Source: Microbulbifer hydrolyticus | GTDB taxonomy: Bacteria; Pseudomonadota; Gammaproteobacteria; Pseudomonadales; Cellvibrionaceae | DNA: 64,000 nt | Reading direction: 5' to 3' | Assembly (NCBI RefSeq): GCF_009931115.1 | Contig: NZ_CP047491.1 | Coordinates: 3,609,501-3,673,500, forward strand | In this document: piece by piece, positions 34,201 through 42,791 of the stretch | Position numbering within the stretch: the first letter of the stretch is position 1 | Layout: every line of letters starts with the position of its first letter | Notes under the pieces: generated by a model | Seen by the model: the letters and a program-made list of their open reading frames with translations, nothing else | Databases searched by the model: none | Told to the model about the DNA's origin: nothing | Made by a program: the position numbers and the translations under genes

Positions 34201-36937
34201 CCAGGCTGTTGGCGTGGTCGAATGGGCGCAATCGTGCAGCGCCACCGGTGGTTTCCACATTGACCAGCCGCATATCTCCGAGCGGCGTGTCGTAGCGCAG
34301 ATCCATAAAGCCGCTGGCGTGACAGTGAGAACAGTTGGTGTCGAGGTAGACGCGCGCGCGCTCATCCAGGTCGGCGCCCGTATCCGCGGCATCAACAAAC
34401 TTGCCATGGGCGTCCGCACCGCCGATATCTTCCGCAAGCAATGCGATATTGTTGAATACGTCCAGCTGGTTGGCCACCGACTCACTACTCGCGCCGTACT
34501 GGAAATCCCGGTTCAGTTGTCGGGTATGTACCGCGAGGGGCTCGCGACTGCCACTTCCGATGTGGCAGGATCCGCAGTCGGCGGCTGACTGCACGGCCCG
34601 CTGGCGATTTTCCAGTCCGCCGTCCATCACCGTGAGGGTTTCGGTCACCAGATCAGCGTCGGTGCCGGCGCTGTTCCAGAAATAGTTGGCCGCCTGCCAT
34701 TTGCCGGTGTCCTGTCGGAACAGTACGGAAGTGGTAAACGGTTTCTGTGGGTTGTCCTGCGTGGCAACACTCTGGTGTTTTACCAGCACGCTGCCGATGG
34801 GCAGATCCCATTTGTTCGTCGTATCAAAAGCGATCTGCTGGTCATTGGGCACGGCGATAAAATGCCGCAGGTCGGCGCCATCAAACCAGCCCTCGGTGTT
34901 GAGGCTGTATTCCAGCACACCGGTGACCGGTTCAAGGTTTTCCATGTCGGCAAACAGACCGGTCTGGGACAGTTTCGCCGGAATCACCGCAGCTTCCGCG
35001 TCGTCGTCCACCACTTTATAAATCGTGGACTGACCGCCGTACTCCACGCCGTAGGTGGAAACCAGCAGCGTATCGCCACTCATGTCGGTACCAAAGGAGG
35101 CGATATTTTCCGGGAAGGCATCGCTGATCAGCGCCTTGGCTTCGCCATCGACGATGGACCAGATACGCTTGGTGACGTAATCCCCAAACACAAAGTGGCC
35201 GCTCAGTGCCGGCAGTGCACCGCCGCGATATACCACACCACCGATAATCGAGTAGCCGGTAGGATGGGCGTAACCGTCCCGCGGCGGTTCAAAATCGGTA
35301 CTGCAGTTCTTGCCGGGATCACCGCCGAGGTCGCCGCGGTTATTGGTTCCTTCACACACGGGCCAACCGTAGTTTTTGCCCTTTTCGATCAGGTTTACCT
35401 CTTCAAACCCGGCCTGCCCTACCTCGGTTTCCCACAAGGTGTAGGGGGCCTCGGTATCGAAGCTCCAGCGCCAGGGGTTGCGGTGCCCATAGGACCAGAT
35501 TTCCTCGCGGAATCCGGGCACACCGACAAAGGGGTTGTCCGCGGGAATTTCGTAATACTTGCCATTGACCGCCTGCTCCAGGGGCTTGATGCGAATAAAG
35601 GTGCCCAGCAGGTTATCGGTTTCCTGCGCGCCGTTATTGGTGCGTGGATCTTCCGGGTAGCTCATGGTCGCACTGTGACCATAGGCACCATCGCCGATAC
35701 CCAGGTACAGGTAATTGTCTTCCGGGTGGAACTGCATCATGCCACCCTTGTGGTCCGGGCCGCGCTGCGGGACGCGCAGGATTTCCGTGCGTGAGGAGGC
35801 AATTACCTGGGTGGGATCGTTCGGGTCGTCCACGGTCCAGCGTTCGAGAACCGCGTCACCATAACTGCCATCGGGGGCGCGCAGGTTATCGTCCGTACCG
35901 TGGATGTAATAGATATAGATATGGCCGTTGCTGGCATAGCCCGGGTCAAAGGCCATGCTCAGCAGCCCCTGCTCATGATAATTCCGCACTTCACCATTGA
36001 TGTTCAACAGCTCGCGGATCTCACCCGGTGCCACATCCTCGCGATTGGGGAACACAAAAATGGTGCCGGTTTTATCCACTACATACAGCAGGTCGTTGAT
36101 ACCGTCGGGAATCACCATCACCGGGGACATAAACTGCCCCTGCAGATTGGGATAGGCAATTTCAAATCGGTAACTGCCGCCGGATACATTACCGGAGATG
36201 GGGAAATTCAGCGGCTGCGCCAGCTCGGGACGGGTGGTCGGCGGCTGGTCGACAACCGGTCGCTGGTCCAGACCGCAATTGGCAGCTACATGCCACTGGC
36301 TGTCGATATAGCAGGGGTCGCCGGTGTACAGCTGATCAGCCGTTTGCGGTGCACCGTTATCACTGAAAATTACATTCAGACTAGCCGGCATGGAGCCGCT
36401 CTGCAGATGTGCGGCAAAGTCATAGCAGTAGAAATCGCCATTGGCGACCATGGCATTACCCGGCCATCCGGGAAGGTTTTCTACACTACCGGCAGGCTGG
36501 GGGCCCCAGAAGTAGATATGTGGATCCACGTAATTCTGCATATTGTCGAAGCAGATACTGGTGGATGCACCTTCAGGAGGATCAACGATTTCGGTGACCG
36601 TGATCGCTTTGCTGACGTCGTCAAAGGTAATCCGGTAGCTTCCGTTTTCGACCAAATAATCATTCCCGGGATAAGCTTCATTCCAATCCTGATAATGGCT
36701 TATTTTGAAGCGGGGGTTGGTGCTGTTAAATACCTGTTCGGTAACCCAGACACCGGCACCGGGGTCATAGGTCATCGCCGTGGTAGCCCAATCGTTGGGT
36801 GTACCACGGAACCAGGCTTCGGACCAGCTTTGCGCGAGTGTCGGCACTGGCAAAAGCAGCAATACCAGTAACAGTTTACGCAGGCGTACGGGAACGCCAG
36901 AGACCTTGTCTCCGGTCGTGCAGAGGGCAGAGTTCAT
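31289..36937 (-). CDS. 1882-residue starch-binding PQQ-dehydrogenase-like, four-haem, DUF1592-type fusion protein
   Basis: Signal peptide (to about 35), a starch-binding-like module (WFRGTPNDWATT), a CBM26-like module (HIYFWGPQPAGSVENLPGWPG, about 130-205), then a six-bladed glucose/sorbosone-dehydrogenase-like propeller (about 255-670; GLLSMAFDPGYASNGHIYIY, SYGHRNPWRWS). Haem-c motifs are CGSCH (788) and CSHCH (869). Two Ig/Big2-like domains, another CBM26-like module (VYVHLWVTVDGQ, about 1170-1230) and a repeat domain follow, then CASCH (1315), and finally DUF1587, DUF1595, DUF1592, DUF1588 and DUF1585 blocks (LLTREEYLNSVRDIF to GGGMRDMLRTLVLSDAF) with CAACH at about 1749. It suggests oxidation of starch-derived sugar at the cell surface with internal electron transfer. 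Order and size are unusual; the function is inferred. Confidence 0.75.
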   Translation of the reverse strand: MNSALCTTGDKVSGVPVRLRKLLLVLLLLPVPTLAQSWSEAWFRGTPNDWATTAMTYDPGAGVWVTEQVFNSTNPRFKISHYQDWNEAYPGNDYLVENGSYRITFDDVSKAITVTEIVDPPEGASTSICFDNMQNYVDPHIYFWGPQPAGSVENLPGWPGNAMVANGDFYCYDFAAHLQSGSMPASLNVIFSDNGAPQTADQLYTGDPCYIDSQWHVAANCGLDQRPVVDQPPTTRPELAQPLNFPISGNVSGGSYRFEIAYPNLQGQFMSPVMVIPDGINDLLYVVDKTGTIFVFPNREDVAPGEIRELLNINGEVRNYHEQGLLSMAFDPGYASNGHIYIYYIHGTDDNLRAPDGSYGDAVLERWTVDDPNDPTQVIASSRTEILRVPQRGPDHKGGMMQFHPEDNYLYLGIGDGAYGHSATMSYPEDPRTNNGAQETDNLLGTFIRIKPLEQAVNGKYYEIPADNPFVGVPGFREEIWSYGHRNPWRWSFDTEAPYTLWETEVGQAGFEEVNLIEKGKNYGWPVCEGTNNRGDLGGDPGKNCSTDFEPPRDGYAHPTGYSIIGGVVYRGGALPALSGHFVFGDYVTKRIWSIVDGEAKALISDAFPENIASFGTDMSGDTLLVSTYGVEYGGQSTIYKVVDDDAEAAVIPAKLSQTGLFADMENLEPVTGVLEYSLNTEGWFDGADLRHFIAVPNDQQIAFDTTNKWDLPIGSVLVKHQSVATQDNPQKPFTTSVLFRQDTGKWQAANYFWNSAGTDADLVTETLTVMDGGLENRQRAVQSAADCGSCHIGSGSREPLAVHTRQLNRDFQYGASSESVANQLDVFNNIALLAEDIGGADAHGKFVDAADTGADLDERARVYLDTNCSHCHASGFMDLRYDTPLGDMRLVNVETTGGAARLRPFDHANSLAYIYQTTDNNRMPKGTRYTNPVAEALFREWIDGAGLQQVGIRLDADSDRLNSGDALSVPVYSLYDNGFIAPVPNTPSVSSSNSNVLAVESVGDEGFVLRAGDTGSAIVTVQQGGFSAQLTIAVTSIDTAITGLEIAPQGQPLESSRQLVAVGVRADGTRQNIFGQVSWSIASGPATIDENGLVARTGEGDVSVQASLGEFTATLTLVAGFDGIRLRYDNPDNWAQVYVHLWVTVDGQDQALTQWPGILMSGPDADGWWTHAVEQEDLHNGQVNLVFNSGNGQQTGDQRDISESSSFVGGAWEPWTPEAPVGGDTSRVSVVGGTTADGERDYSIGSVITVNADTPPLGTAFGGWSGDAAPYIVGDPSSPQVQLLIPQHDLSLVALFPSATNEYEAGQNFYAAQCASCHGDQGEGAVAQALAGTGGNWQLGDLTQYIEDFMPMDAAASCTGSEAGACAYEVARLIVDEAWSSGNCSGSDCDGSNLDQRNLRLLTREEYLNSVRDIFAIDFDGSLMSPVPADGRYRNFDTASYLTADNDRTLGYEMVAGQVADIAIGQTGFLNLVSGCSDVACVVDTLGFRLFRRPLTSEEINRYSALYNSEDDGRLALQAMLMSPHFMYRSELGVLDTETGLYRLDNYEIATLLSYTFWATAPDDSLLLAATEQNFDVAAQVDRLLADPRAERGLRRFIGGWLINNQYPFPAISDTNLVAAFKEETVGFVLENIRNNAAFSELLSANYTWANGDLAAHYGLDASGSDWAIRTFAAGDPRSGSGLLGHGSFLASRTSTVNPAPIKRGVYVREVLMCQEFPPPAAADFNVVFEDTDSNREATARHTSDPACAACHQFIDGVGFGFERFGSDALYRTIETIGTGEEREIDDSGSIKSLYTPATVMDPTSPSYDFYSVPELAGLIAGSDQGEACFARQFYRYVVGREEGASDDVIIHSTSEDLRNGGGMRDMLRTLVLSDAFTLRR

Positions 36938-37070
36938 CGCTATGCTCCGGTCGTTATTTTTATCCGGACGACTGTCATGTCAGTTCAACATTCAGCCTTT
37001 ATATTGTTATTAACTGAATACATCGCAGCTGTATTGTGCGCGCGAACTGCATAGGCGCAGATTCAAGTTA

Positions 37071-37099
37071 CTCCTCTCCCGGGGTATTACCTCCTCCCC
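37071..37099 (-). promoter_or_regulatory. Exact MalT-type box and imperfect second copy
   Basis: The minus strand carries GGGGAGGAGG at 37090-37099 and a similar GGGAGAGGAG at 37071-37080, in the same orientation and 19 bases apart, about 135-160 bases upstream of the giant starch-binding protein. Paired direct boxes are typical of MalT-dependent promoters. Nothing else is seen in 36938-37146. Confidence 0.5.
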
Positions 37100-37146
37100 C
37101 AAGCGGGCTTAGTCTGGAAATACGCCACCACCGGTAAATTACAGGC

Positions 37147-37183
37147 AAAAAAAAGCCGGTATCAGGCCATAGCTGATACCGGC
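37147..37183 (-). terminator. Intrinsic terminator of the GH13 amylase gene
   Basis: An 11-bp perfect stem (GCCGGTATCAG / CTGATACCGGC, 37155-37183) with a 7-base loop is followed on the minus strand by eight T (37154-37147), 83 bases after the amylase stop. It insulates the giant gene downstream. Confidence 0.92.
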
Positions 37184-37265
37184 AAGTCTTTCGACGAGAA
37201 AGAGAAGTTGGGGGGTCACATATGCACGATCAAACCTACAAGAAAACCTACAAGATTACTGCCTA

Positions 37266-39026
37266 TCAATGCGCGGCCGCACTCAGCTGGGACTGCTGCG
37301 GCTCACCGAGAAGAAGAAGATCGAAGCGGGTATCGAATACCAGCGCGCCATCTTCAACCCGCGCCTCGGTACCGGAATAATAATCACGGACTAATGTCCC
37401 TTCCGCAAACACGCCGCTGACACTCACGATTTTTTCGCCAGCGGGCTGATCCAGCGCGACCATCACGCGATCTTCCACGCCACCCTCGTTCAAGGTACGG
37501 GAGAAGATATAGGGCGTCTCGCTGATACGCTGGTGCTCACCCGCACCCACGGAGAGGTGCGACTTGCGGAACTGTCCGAGCTTCTGCCAGTGATGCAGAA
37601 TTTCCTGGGTGCGCGCCTGCTCCAGGCTAGCCCAGTTCATGGGCACACGCATGGAGGCATCGCCGTATGCCTGCTCATCAATCATCGGGCGCGCCACTTC
37701 ATCACCGTAGTAAATCTGTGCGGCACCAGGGGCCAGCATCAGCTTCAGAGCAGCGGTTTTGACCTGCTTGCGCTCGCGGTCAAACGAATGGTGGTCGTCG
37801 TGGGACCCCAGATAATTCAACACCCCAACGCCGTCCAATGGACCATCGTGCAGGATGCTGGAGTAGTCACTGAAAATGGTCTCCATATCGTCCGCTGCGT
37901 GGGCGGCAAAGCCCATATTGATCAGGCTGTCGAAGCCATGATCGAAGAAGTCCACTTTGCGGTCGCCGAAGTCATACAGGCGACCGTCGCTGTTGGCGAA
38001 GTCCTTTACCCCGAAATGGTAAACCTCACCGACCATAAAAAATTCGCGATCGTCGAGTTTCTTTTCAGCATTCGCCGCTTTCCACTCGGACAGAGCCAGG
38101 CTGGCCTCTTTTTTCAGCACGGCCCAGACTTCAGGCTCCACATGTTTGACGGTATCTACACGGAAACCGTCTACGCCGTACTCCCGCACCCAGTCGGTAA
38201 GCCACTTGATTACGTAGTACTTGGGCGCGCGCGGATAACCGGTGCGCTCAAAGAAGGCATCCAGCTCGGCCTGCTCCTGCTCCAGGCGTCCTTCACGCTG
38301 CCACTTTTCGGTCAGCTGCGGCGGCAGCGCTACTGGCTCTTCGCTTTCGGTCAGGATATCCGGCAGGTTGTCGGTCAGCGCACACTGAACGTTCTGTGCA
38401 AAGCTGCTCCAGTCACACTGGGGCGCCGCACGCACCCAGTCCGAGGGCCACAACGGGTCTTCGCTGGTGACCGGCCCGGTGTGATTGATAATTACGTCCA
38501 TCAGGATGCGCACACCCTTGCTGTGGGCCACCTGAATCAGCTCGGCCAGGTCTGCCTCGCTGCCAAAGTTGGCATCCACGGTGGTCCAGTCTTTTGGCCA
38601 GTAACCGTGGAAGGCGTAGGTGCGCTTGTCGCCCTCGTCATAGCCGTGGACATTCTCAATCACCGGAGACATCCAGATCGCATCCACACCCAGGTCGGAG
38701 AAGTAGCCTTCCTCCAGTTTCTGGATTACACCGCGCAGGTCGCCGCCGTGAAATCCACGCAGATGCGCCGCGTCGTCTTTGCGGCCATAGGAGAGGTCGT
38801 TTTCCGGGTTGCCGTTGTGGAAACGGTCCGGGAGCATGAAATAGATGGTGGCGTTGTTCCAGAACGGGTCGGCGCCTTTCGACGCCTGGGTCGAATCGTG
38901 GGCCGCCGCTGCCGGCTGAGCTTCTGTGACCAGCTCAGCCGAACCCGTCGCGGCTCTGTCGTTACATGCGGCCAGGGAAAGGCTCGCTGCAGCAATTAGG
39001 GCACTCAGGCCTGCGGTTTTTCTCAT
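37266..39026 (-). CDS. GH13 alpha-amylase lipoprotein (MalS-like)
   Basis: 586 residues. Lipobox SLAAC with Cys21. Barrel begins ATIYFMLPDRFHNGNP and contains GFHGGDLRGVIQKL, INHTGP, D291 (FRVDTVKHVE), E334 (VGEVYHFG) and D410 (GSHDD), all catalytic residues present. The long insertion around SDWVRAAPQCDWSSFAQNVQC and the YPRAPKYYVIKWL stretch resemble the periplasmic MalS group. It would trim imported maltodextrins in the periplasm. Single-gene transcript ended by a strong terminator. Upstream (39080-39120) there is a partial G-rich box (CGGGATGATG on minus). Confidence 0.85.
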   Translation of the reverse strand: MRKTAGLSALIAAASLSLAACNDRAATGSAELVTEAQPAAAAHDSTQASKGADPFWNNATIYFMLPDRFHNGNPENDLSYGRKDDAAHLRGFHGGDLRGVIQKLEEGYFSDLGVDAIWMSPVIENVHGYDEGDKRTYAFHGYWPKDWTTVDANFGSEADLAELIQVAHSKGVRILMDVIINHTGPVTSEDPLWPSDWVRAAPQCDWSSFAQNVQCALTDNLPDILTESEEPVALPPQLTEKWQREGRLEQEQAELDAFFERTGYPRAPKYYVIKWLTDWVREYGVDGFRVDTVKHVEPEVWAVLKKEASLALSEWKAANAEKKLDDREFFMVGEVYHFGVKDFANSDGRLYDFGDRKVDFFDHGFDSLINMGFAAHAADDMETIFSDYSSILHDGPLDGVGVLNYLGSHDDHHSFDRERKQVKTAALKLMLAPGAAQIYYGDEVARPMIDEQAYGDASMRVPMNWASLEQARTQEILHHWQKLGQFRKSHLSVGAGEHQRISETPYIFSRTLNEGGVEDRVMVALDQPAGEKIVSVSGVFAEGTLVRDYYSGTEARVEDGALVFDTRFDLLLLGEPQQSQLSAAAH

Positions 39027-39284
39027 TATCTTCTCTCCGCCGTTGTCGAACGGTCATCACTGCAGCCTACTCTACGCACGCCCGTCATATTTTCATCATC
39101 CCGCCGAGGGGCGTAGATGAAAAAAGCAGCCGCCGATGATAGGCTTGACTCCCCAGTCTTGGGGCCGCCCCAAAGCCACTGACGGCACTAAAAACAGAGG
39201 CGGAAACTGTGCCAGATCAATTGTAAGCGCAGCGAATCCAGAGAGAATTCAGGGATCAGCTTCCCAACCTATAAAGGAGTGAAC

Positions 39285-40130
39285 ATGCAGGAAAAACCCG
39301 TCGTATTCGTAGTTGTCGACCCGAACGATGACCGCCACGTAGCCCTCGAGCGGGCACTGACCACCGCCCGCGAGCGCACCCCCCAGCCCAAGCTGGCGGT
39401 ATTCGTCGCGGTCGACGGCGAAGCGGTCGATACCCGCGCGGTGAACGACCACCTGTTCCGTGATGAGTTCTGGTTCCGCGACCAGATCCGCACTCCCATC
39501 GAAGAAGCGGGAGTGGAGTTCGAGATCACCGTATGCTGGTCCAGCGACTGGCAGGCGGCCATCATTCAGGAATCCAAGCGCTGCAATGCGGAAATGATTT
39601 ACCTGCCGGTTCACGCCAGAACCAGCAGCCGCCGCTTCACCTTTGCCGAATCCAAGTGGCAGGTTCTGAAGCAGGCCAGATGCCCGGTGGTACTGATCCG
39701 CCCGGGTGCCAAAGATCGCCGCAAAGTGGTGCTGGCTACCGTCAACTACCAGGCCCAGACCACCCAGCAACGCCAGCTCAACCGCCAGATCACCGAGCGC
39801 GCCAACTATATCGCCAACATGTACGGTGCCGAACTGCACCTGGTAAATGCCTACCTGGACTCCATGCGGTACCCGGATCGCGGCGCACTGGCCAAACTGG
39901 CGGACAAGACCGGCGTAGCCACCGACCGCATCCATGTCAAACAGGGCTATACCAACGAAGTGGTCGCGGAGATTGCCAAAGAAATCGACGCGGACCTGGT
40001 GGTGATGGGCACCCTCAACCAGTACGGTGAAACCGGCTCACTGCTGCGCGGCAATACCGCCGAGCGGGTAATCGGCTCCGTAGATACCGATGTGATGGTG
40101 TGTAACGCGTTTACCACTACCGCGCACTGA
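39285..40130 (+). CDS. Universal stress protein with tandem UspA domains
   Basis: 281 residues; ATG 39285 follows AAGGAG by a normal spacing. Two UspA folds (about 1-140 and 145-281). The second has GTLNQYGETGSLLRGNTAERVI, close to the ATP-binding G-x2-G-x9-G-(S/T) motif; the first is more divergent. Similar to UspE in layout. Cytoplasmic stress or energy-status protein, probably not part of the glucan pathway. A terminator follows at 40144. Confidence 0.85.
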   Translation: MQEKPVVFVVVDPNDDRHVALERALTTARERTPQPKLAVFVAVDGEAVDTRAVNDHLFRDEFWFRDQIRTPIEEAGVEFEITVCWSSDWQAAIIQESKRCNAEMIYLPVHARTSSRRFTFAESKWQVLKQARCPVVLIRPGAKDRRKVVLATVNYQAQTTQQRQLNRQITERANYIANMYGAELHLVNAYLDSMRYPDRGALAKLADKTGVATDRIHVKQGYTNEVVAEIAKEIDADLVVMGTLNQYGETGSLLRGNTAERVIGSVDTDVMVCNAFTTTAH

Positions 40131-40143
40131 TCCCATTGCGCCT

Positions 40144-40163
40144 GGCCCCGCGCAAGCGGGGCC
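40144..40163 (+). terminator. Terminator-like hairpin after the universal stress gene
   Basis: GGCCCCGC, loop GCAA, GCGGGGCC: an 8-bp GC stem closed by a GNRA tetraloop 13 bases after the stop; the downstream tract is pyrimidine-rich (ATCCTTCCCCC). Confidence 0.65.
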
Positions 40164-40256
40164 ATCCTTCCCCCTCTCCTCCCCAGCCAAGGCTGAAGCA
40201 CACTCCCGACGCACATTGGATACTGGACCCTGCCCTAGACTCCAGGAGACACACCT

Positions 40257-41120
40257 ATGCGCAAGCTAATCACCCCGGCAGTTTCCTCGCTGCTGGCCGC
40301 CCTGGCCATGAGCGCCAGTGCAGTACCAGCCCAGGTCCCAGCAAAAACCTCCACTGCACAGGCCAACGTTCACGTTATGCCGGCGATCGACATGGGCACC
40401 CTGCAACGGGAGCGCGTCTACCGCGTTTACCTGCCCGCGGGTTACGAGGGTTCCGGCAAACGCTACCCGGTGCTGTATATGCACGACGGCCAGAACCTGT
40501 TTGATGACGCCACATCCTATGTGGGTGAATGGGGTGTGGACGAGGCGCTCAATCAACTGAGCAAAACCTGCGGCCTGGATATGATCGTGGTGGGCGTTGA
40601 TCACGGGGACAAGCTGCGCATGACCGAGCTAAACCCCTATGACAACGAACGTTTCGGCAAGGGCGAAGGCGATGCCTATGTGGACTTTCTGGTGAACCGG
40701 CTGAAGCCACATATCGACCGGGAGTTTCGCACCCTTCCCGACCGTGAGCACACCGCAATTATGGGCAGCTCGATGGGGGGACTCATATCCAACCACGCGA
40801 TCAACCGCCATCCGCAAGTCTTCGGTATCGCGGGCATATTTTCGCCGTCGTACTGGATAGCACCGCAGATATTTGCGGCCACCGAATCCAACCCCGCACT
40901 GAAAAGCACCCGTATTTACCTTGCCACAGGGGCGAAAGAAGGCGAGGCCATGACCGAGGGATTCAATCAGATGTCGCAGCTGCTGGAGCAACACGCGGGT
41001 ACCGGCCAGTGGCAGGCACAACTGGAAGCGGATGGAGAGCACAACGAGGCGTCCTGGAACCGGATCTTTCCTGAGGCCGTCAGCTGGCTGTTCAGCGCTC
41101 CCTGTAACAAGCCTCTGTGA
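40257..41120 (+). CDS. Secreted alpha/beta-hydrolase, putative esterase (EstD/Fes type)
   Basis: 287 residues with a signal peptide ending ASA. Esterase-fold protein: YPVLYMHDGQNLFDD (oxyanion strand), catalytic Ser in MGSSMGGLIS, GIFSPSYW, and a late EHNEASW His. Such proteins occur next to starch-utilisation genes in marine bacteria, but their substrate is unproven: ester-modified glucans, siderophores or S-formylglutathione-like esters. Faces the halogenase gene; the two converge on a hairpin. Confidence 0.75.
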   Translation: MRKLITPAVSSLLAALAMSASAVPAQVPAKTSTAQANVHVMPAIDMGTLQRERVYRVYLPAGYEGSGKRYPVLYMHDGQNLFDDATSYVGEWGVDEALNQLSKTCGLDMIVVGVDHGDKLRMTELNPYDNERFGKGEGDAYVDFLVNRLKPHIDREFRTLPDREHTAIMGSSMGGLISNHAINRHPQVFGIAGIFSPSYWIAPQIFAATESNPALKSTRIYLATGAKEGEAMTEGFNQMSQLLEQHAGTGQWQAQLEADGEHNEASWNRIFPEAVSWLFSAPCNKPL

Positions 41121-41130
41121 ACGGATTTTC

Positions 41131-41157
41131 GGGCGTCACGTAATCGCCGTGGCGCCC
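41131..41157. terminator. Convergent hairpin between esterase and halogenase genes
   Basis: GGGCGTCAC and GTGGCGCCC (one G-U pair) form a 9-bp stem in a 41-base gap between convergent stop codons. No clear T-run. Confidence 0.5.
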
Positions 41158-41161
41158 CCTG

Positions 41162-42658
41162 TTAGTGCATACGGCCGGATAAAAACGCTTCGTGCGAAGG
41201 CATTTGTGCAACGGTGCCCTGGACCAGGGTTTTCAGACTCTGCAGAAGATCTTTCAGTTGGCCCTCACTCAGTCCCTCGGCAATGACGTGGTGATCTTCA
41301 GGGAGTACACCCTGGCCAATCAGCACCTGCTGCCAGGCAACTTCCGTGAACAGGTCATCGTAGTCCCGGAAGACCTTGCCGGTGCTGCGGAACAGGTCAA
41401 TCTTTTCCTGCAAGCTGTCAGGGACCACCATTTCTTCGCAGTCGCGCCAGAAGTCGCTGTCTCGACGCTGGTTTGCCTTGTAGTGCAGAATGATGAAGTC
41501 GCGGATCCGCTCCATCTCCACCCGGGACTGACGGTTGAATTCCGCTACTTCCTGTTCGCGAATGCCGCGATGCGGAAAGCACTTGATCAGCCGTGTAGCG
41601 GCAGACTGCACCAGGTGAATGGAAGTACTTTCCAGAGGCTCCAGAAATCCGCTGGCAAGTCCCAGACTCACCACATTCTTTTTCCACTGCTCGGGCCGGT
41701 GGCCGGTTTTAAAGGGGATGATGCGCGGTTCCGCCAGGGGTTCACCGGGCAGGTTGCCAAACAGCACGTCTTGCGCCTGCTCATCACTCCAGTGGCTGCT
41801 GGAATACACCAGCCCGTTACCCGTGCGATGCTGCAGCGGGATCTGCCACTGCCAGCCACAGGTGTGAGCGATGGAGCGGGTATAGGGCGCAATACGTTCG
41901 GCAGATTTACTCGGCACTGCCATCGCGCGGTCGCAGGGAAGCCACTGGCCCCACTGCTCGTATTCGCTGCCCACCACCTTGTCGATCAACAGGCCGACAA
42001 AGCCTGAACAGTCGACAAAGAGATCCCCCTCAACGATATCACCACTTTCCAGTTTCAGATTTTCGACAAATCCGGAATCACTGTTGCTGGCCACATCGCA
42101 AACCTTACCCTCAATTCGCTTTACACCTTTTTCCTCGGCGTAACGACGCAGAAATTGCGCATAAAGCCCGGCATCAAAATGATAGGCGTAGGAGATTCCC
42201 GGCAAGTTGGTATTGGGAATCTGGTTGAGGGGAGCAAAGCGATTTGCCAGTGCGGCCTGGCAGTTCAGCGAATAATCCCACAGGGAAGACGTATCACCCG
42301 CTGCCCGCGCGCGCAGCCAGTAATTATAGAAATCACAGAAAGGAAAGTTCTTACCGATGCCGCCGAAGGCGTGCATGTATTGCGTCCCCTGACGCGACCA
42401 GTTTTCAAACTGGATTCCGAGCTTGATCGTGCCTTTGGTCGCCTGTAAAAACTCCCGCTCGTCGAGGCCCAATGCGCGATTGAAGTTCTGGATAGGAGGA
42501 ATGGTGGCCTCACCCACGCCCACCGTGCCAATCTGATCCGACTCCACCAGCGTGATGCTCACTACCCTGCCCAGCACTTTGGCCATCAGGGCCGCAGTCA
42601 TCCAGCCGGCAGTACCGCCGCCGAGAATAACCAGGTTTCTTATCGTTGTGCTTTTCAA
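41162..42658 (-). CDS. Flavin-dependent tryptophan-halogenase-like enzyme
   Basis: 498 residues. FAD-binding GGGTAGWMTA at 13-22, the conserved WQWQIP motif near 268 that blocks monooxygenase activity, the catalytic lysine K79 (TKGTIKLGI) and the active-site E343-S344 (EPLESTS). All halogenase hallmarks are therefore present. Members of this group next to SusC-like or Caulobacter-type TonB receptors in carbohydrate loci have no proven halide chemistry, and their role there is unknown. Separated from the TonB receptor by a strong terminator, so probably its own promoter. Confidence 0.85.
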   Translation of the reverse strand: MKSTTIRNLVILGGGTAGWMTAALMAKVLGRVVSITLVESDQIGTVGVGEATIPPIQNFNRALGLDEREFLQATKGTIKLGIQFENWSRQGTQYMHAFGGIGKNFPFCDFYNYWLRARAAGDTSSLWDYSLNCQAALANRFAPLNQIPNTNLPGISYAYHFDAGLYAQFLRRYAEEKGVKRIEGKVCDVASNSDSGFVENLKLESGDIVEGDLFVDCSGFVGLLIDKVVGSEYEQWGQWLPCDRAMAVPSKSAERIAPYTRSIAHTCGWQWQIPLQHRTGNGLVYSSSHWSDEQAQDVLFGNLPGEPLAEPRIIPFKTGHRPEQWKKNVVSLGLASGFLEPLESTSIHLVQSAATRLIKCFPHRGIREQEVAEFNRQSRVEMERIRDFIILHYKANQRRDSDFWRDCEEMVVPDSLQEKIDLFRSTGKVFRDYDDLFTEVAWQQVLIGQGVLPEDHHVIAEGLSEGQLKDLLQSLKTLVQGTVAQMPSHEAFLSGRMH

Positions 42659-42731
42659 TTTCGCTACCTCTGCCCGTGTTGCCTGCGAAAACTGACACTA
42701 TATTAATAGTCTGGTTTACCCGTTAAACCAT

Positions 42732-42768
42732 AAAAAAAGCCCTTGTAACCAAAGATTACAAGGGCTTT
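42732..42768 (-). terminator. Intrinsic terminator of the TonB receptor gene
   Basis: A 13-bp perfect stem (AAAGCCCTTGTAA / TTACAAGGGCTTT, 42736-42748 with 42756-42768) and T-run on the minus strand, 24 bases after the receptor stop. Confidence 0.92.
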
Positions 42769-42791
42769 TCCGTGAGACTAACTACGAAGGA

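Noticed and set aside
32537..34588. 683-codon plus-strand open frame
   Set aside because: Antisense of the giant fusion protein with no recognisable domain.
29843..36937. Lytic polysaccharide monooxygenase partner for the dehydrogenase
   Set aside because: No AA9/AA10/AA13-type N-terminal His protein is present in the window.
39249..39935. 228-codon minus-strand frame opposite the universal stress gene
   Set aside because: No ribosome site or motif, and the plus-strand protein is clearly a tandem UspA.
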